A stretch of 7,863 nucleotides of DNA from JBFILW01 sp041612005 (lineage in GTDB: Bacteria; Gemmatimonadota; Gemmatimonadetes; Palauibacterales; Palauibacteraceae). Positions 6,091 through 7,863 of the stretch are shown in pieces (within the stretch, counting starts at the first letter, position 1; each line of letters begins with the position of its first letter). A program made the translations under genes and the position numbers. The stretch is taken from the NCBI GenBank assembly GCA_041612005.1, contig JBFILW010000129.1, forward strand, positions 1-7,863, given 5' to 3'. The notes beneath the pieces were generated by a model. It was not told the DNA's origin, searched no databases, and saw only the letters and a list, made by a program, of their open reading frames with translations.

Positions 6091-7863
6091 GTGAGCGCCG
6101 GCTACCAGCGCTTCTTTGCCGAGCTCAAGCGGCGCAAGGTGTTCAAGGTGGCCGCGATGTACGGCGCCACCGGCTTCGTCGTGCTGCAGCTCGCCGACCT
6201 CATGATCGAGCCGCTCGGGCTGCCCGAGTTTGCGATGCCCCTCATCCTGACGCTCACCTTCCTCGGCTTCCCGATCGCGATCGTCCTGGCGTGGGCTCTC
6301 GAGGCGACCCCCGACGGCGTCCGGCGAACGGCCGCGCCGGAGTCCGGCGAGATCACCCAGATCATCGAGCAGCCGGCCGGCCGCCGCTGGGTTCCCGGCC
6401 TCCTGGCGCTGCTCGGCATCGCCCTGCTGGTCGGCAGTGGCTGGATGATCGGGCGGCGGAGCGCCGGAGGCACGGAGGCTCCCGCCGCGGCCGCAGCGGA
6501 CGCGGCGGCATTCGAGGTGCAGGGCGGCACCGACGGGCGCATCTCGATCGCGGTCCTCCCGTTCGTCAACATGAGCGGCGACCAGGAGAACGAGTACTTC
6601 AGCGACGGCCTGAGCGAAGAGCTGATCAACGCCCTGGCGGCGATCGATGGGCTCAAGGTGACGGCCCGCACATCGGCGTTCTCCTTCAAGGGCCGCGACG
6701 AAGACGTGCGAGAGATCGGGGAGGCGCTCGGGGTCGGCCACGTGCTCGAAGGAAGCGTGCGGCGCGCCGGCGACGACGTGCGAATCGCCGCCCAGCTCAT
6801 CCAGACGAACGACGGCTTTCACCTCTGGTCCGAGACGTTCGACCGCCAGCTCACCGATATCTTTGCCGTCCAGGAAGAGATCGCCGACGCGATCGCCAAC
6901 AAGCTCGAGCTTACGCTGACGGCCGAGGGAAAAAGCACCCTGGCACGACGGCGGACGGAGGACCTCGAAGCGTACGACCTCTACCTGTTGGGCAGGCACA
7001 ACTACAATACACGGACCGATACCGGGCTGGTGAAAGCCCGTGAGTATTTCGAATCGGCGATCGCGATCGATTCGGCTTTCGCCCCGGCCTGGGCAGGGCT
7101 GGCCGGCGTCTACAATGCGCTCCCGTGGTACGTGCGCGGCTTCGATGCCTGGGAGACGAGCCGGAGAAGCCGGGCCGCCGTCGAGAGGGCCGTTGCGCTC
7201 GATCCCAACCTCGCGGAAGCCCACGCCGTGCTCGCGGTGAACCTGCACGAGTACGGTTGGGACTGGGAGCAGGCCGAAGTGCATTATCGCCGCGCCATGG
7301 AGCTCGACCCCGACTACGTGCAGGCGTTCAACTGGTTCTGTCAGATGATGACCCTGCTCGGCCGCGTCGCGGAGGGAATCGAGGCCTGTCAGCGCGCCGT
7401 CGACGGAGAGCCGCTGGTCAAACGGTACGTGTGGCTCCTGGGGTTCCACTACGCGACGGCGGACTCGACCGAGCGCGCCATCGCACTGTACGAAGAGGCG
7501 GTCACGTCGGATCAGGCCCTGCCGGAAATGTGGGGTGAGTTCGCGAACGTGCTCCTCGCGGTCGGGCAATACGAGAAGGCGGCTTGGGCGCTGGAGGGCT
7601 GGGCTCGCGCCGATGGGCTCGAGGGGCCCGAGCGCATGGCGACGGTCGTTGCCGCCGTGACGGATCCCGGTCTGCGGCCCCAGGCGATCGAGATCCTCGA
7701 AGACTTCGAGGCGCAGGGTCTCTCCGAACCGTACTTCTACTTGAGCGTCTGGATCGCTCTGGGGGAGACCGAGCGGGCGCTCGATCGCCTCGAGGCCCTG
7801 TTCGAGGCCCGGAATCCGAACGTGATCTTTCTGAACACCGTCCCCTGGATGGACCAGCTGCGC
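6091..7863 (+). CDS. Three-TM protein with TolB-N/FlgO-like domain and TPRs, 3'-truncated
   Basis: The frame starts at GTG 6091 (GGGAG six bases upstream; in-frame stop at 6007) and runs to the window edge, giving 591 visible residues. The N-terminus, RFFAELKRRKVFKVAAMYGA, is the hallmark of a large family often annotated as TolB-like or adenylate-cyclase-associated TPR proteins. TM segments are at about 17-36, 48-70 and 101-120, followed by an Ala-rich linker (130-140). Residues about 150-270 form the TolB-N/FlgO-like domain: ISIAVLPFVNMS, FSDGLSEELINAL, VTARTSAFSFKG, LGVGHVLEGSVRR and FHLWSETFDR. Family members commonly have this order. TPR units fill about 290-575, with AIDSAFAPAW, ALDPNLAEAH and ELDPDYVQAF typical of helix boundaries. 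With three TMs and a cytosolic basic N-terminus, the TolB-N and TPR part should be periplasmic. The end (FLNTVPWMDQLR) resembles the family's C-terminal block, so probably only a few tens of residues are missing. It lacks the DNA-binding or cyclase domain that some relatives carry. Its exact role is unknown. Confidence 0.87.
   Translation, partial: MSAGYQRFFAELKRRKVFKVAAMYGATGFVVLQLADLMIEPLGLPEFAMPLILTLTFLGFPIAIVLAWALEATPDGVRRTAAPESGEITQIIEQPAGRRWVPGLLALLGIALLVGSGWMIGRRSAGGTEAPAAAAADAAAFEVQGGTDGRISIAVLPFVNMSGDQENEYFSDGLSEELINALAAIDGLKVTARTSAFSFKGRDEDVREIGEALGVGHVLEGSVRRAGDDVRIAAQLIQTNDGFHLWSETFDRQLTDIFAVQEEIADAIANKLELTLTAEGKSTLARRRTEDLEAYDLYLLGRHNYNTRTDTGLVKAREYFESAIAIDSAFAPAWAGLAGVYNALPWYVRGFDAWETSRRSRAAVERAVALDPNLAEAHAVLAVNLHEYGWDWEQAEVHYRRAMELDPDYVQAFNWFCQMMTLLGRVAEGIEACQRAVDGEPLVKRYVWLLGFHYATADSTERAIALYEEAVTSDQALPEMWGEFANVLLAVGQYEKAAWALEGWARADGLEGPERMATVVAAVTDPGLRPQAIEILEDFEAQGLSEPYFYLSVWIALGETERALDRLEALFEARNPNVIFLNTVPWMDQLR

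Noticed and set aside
5848..7569. Long minus-strand frame (573 codons) opposite the right-hand gene
   Set aside because: It is antisense to a clearly recognised TolB-N/TPR protein. Its translation is Arg/Gly/His-rich with no domain, as expected from GC-rich shadow frames.

Overview
The window is a GC-rich bacterial chromosomal segment, strongly biased to G/C at third codon positions and using GTG as well as ATG starts. No rRNA, tRNA, insertion sequence, CRISPR array or phage gene is visible. The gene families fit a GC-rich free-living or uncultured lineage such as Gemmatimonadota or Acidobacteriota. The main clue is the three-TM protein with a TolB-N/FlgO-like domain and TPRs at the right end. 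This placement is an inference from gene style, not from a marker gene.

Layout: (i) about 3-1580 (+) is the 3' part of a TPR-rich protein, probably truncated by the left window edge. (ii) 1577-5466 (-) is a tightly coupled two-gene unit. Its first gene (5466 to 3313) is a fusion of a PrsW-like intramembrane protease, a cytosolic helical linker, an internal signal-peptide-like segment, a thrombospondin-type-3-like calcium-binding motif, a YpfJ-like zinc metallopeptidase (HEWAH...ELQAD) and an unrecognised C-terminal domain. Its second gene (3313 to 1577) starts inside the first gene's stop (TAGTG). It encodes a two-TM protein with two Rossmann/TrkA-N-like NAD-binding domains and a C-terminal RyR domain. 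(iii) 5467-5671 is a divergent promoter region. (iv) 5672-5914 (+) is an 80-residue cysteine-rich metallothionein-like or zinc-ribbon protein. (v) 5915-6090 is a short intergenic stretch. (vi) 6091 to the right edge (+) is a three-TM protein with a TolB-N/FlgO-like domain and TPRs, cut just before its expected C-terminus.

The most interesting unit is the minus-strand pair. A double-headed membrane protease, with one active site in the bilayer and one predicted outside the cytoplasmic membrane, is translationally coupled to a channel-like membrane protein carrying nucleotide-binding and RyR ligand-sensing modules. This looks like a sensor/effector pair in membrane signalling, stress or defence, but the function is inferred. 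The plus-strand TPR gene and this pair converge and share one CTAG tetranucleotide for both stop codons, leaving no room for an intergenic terminator.
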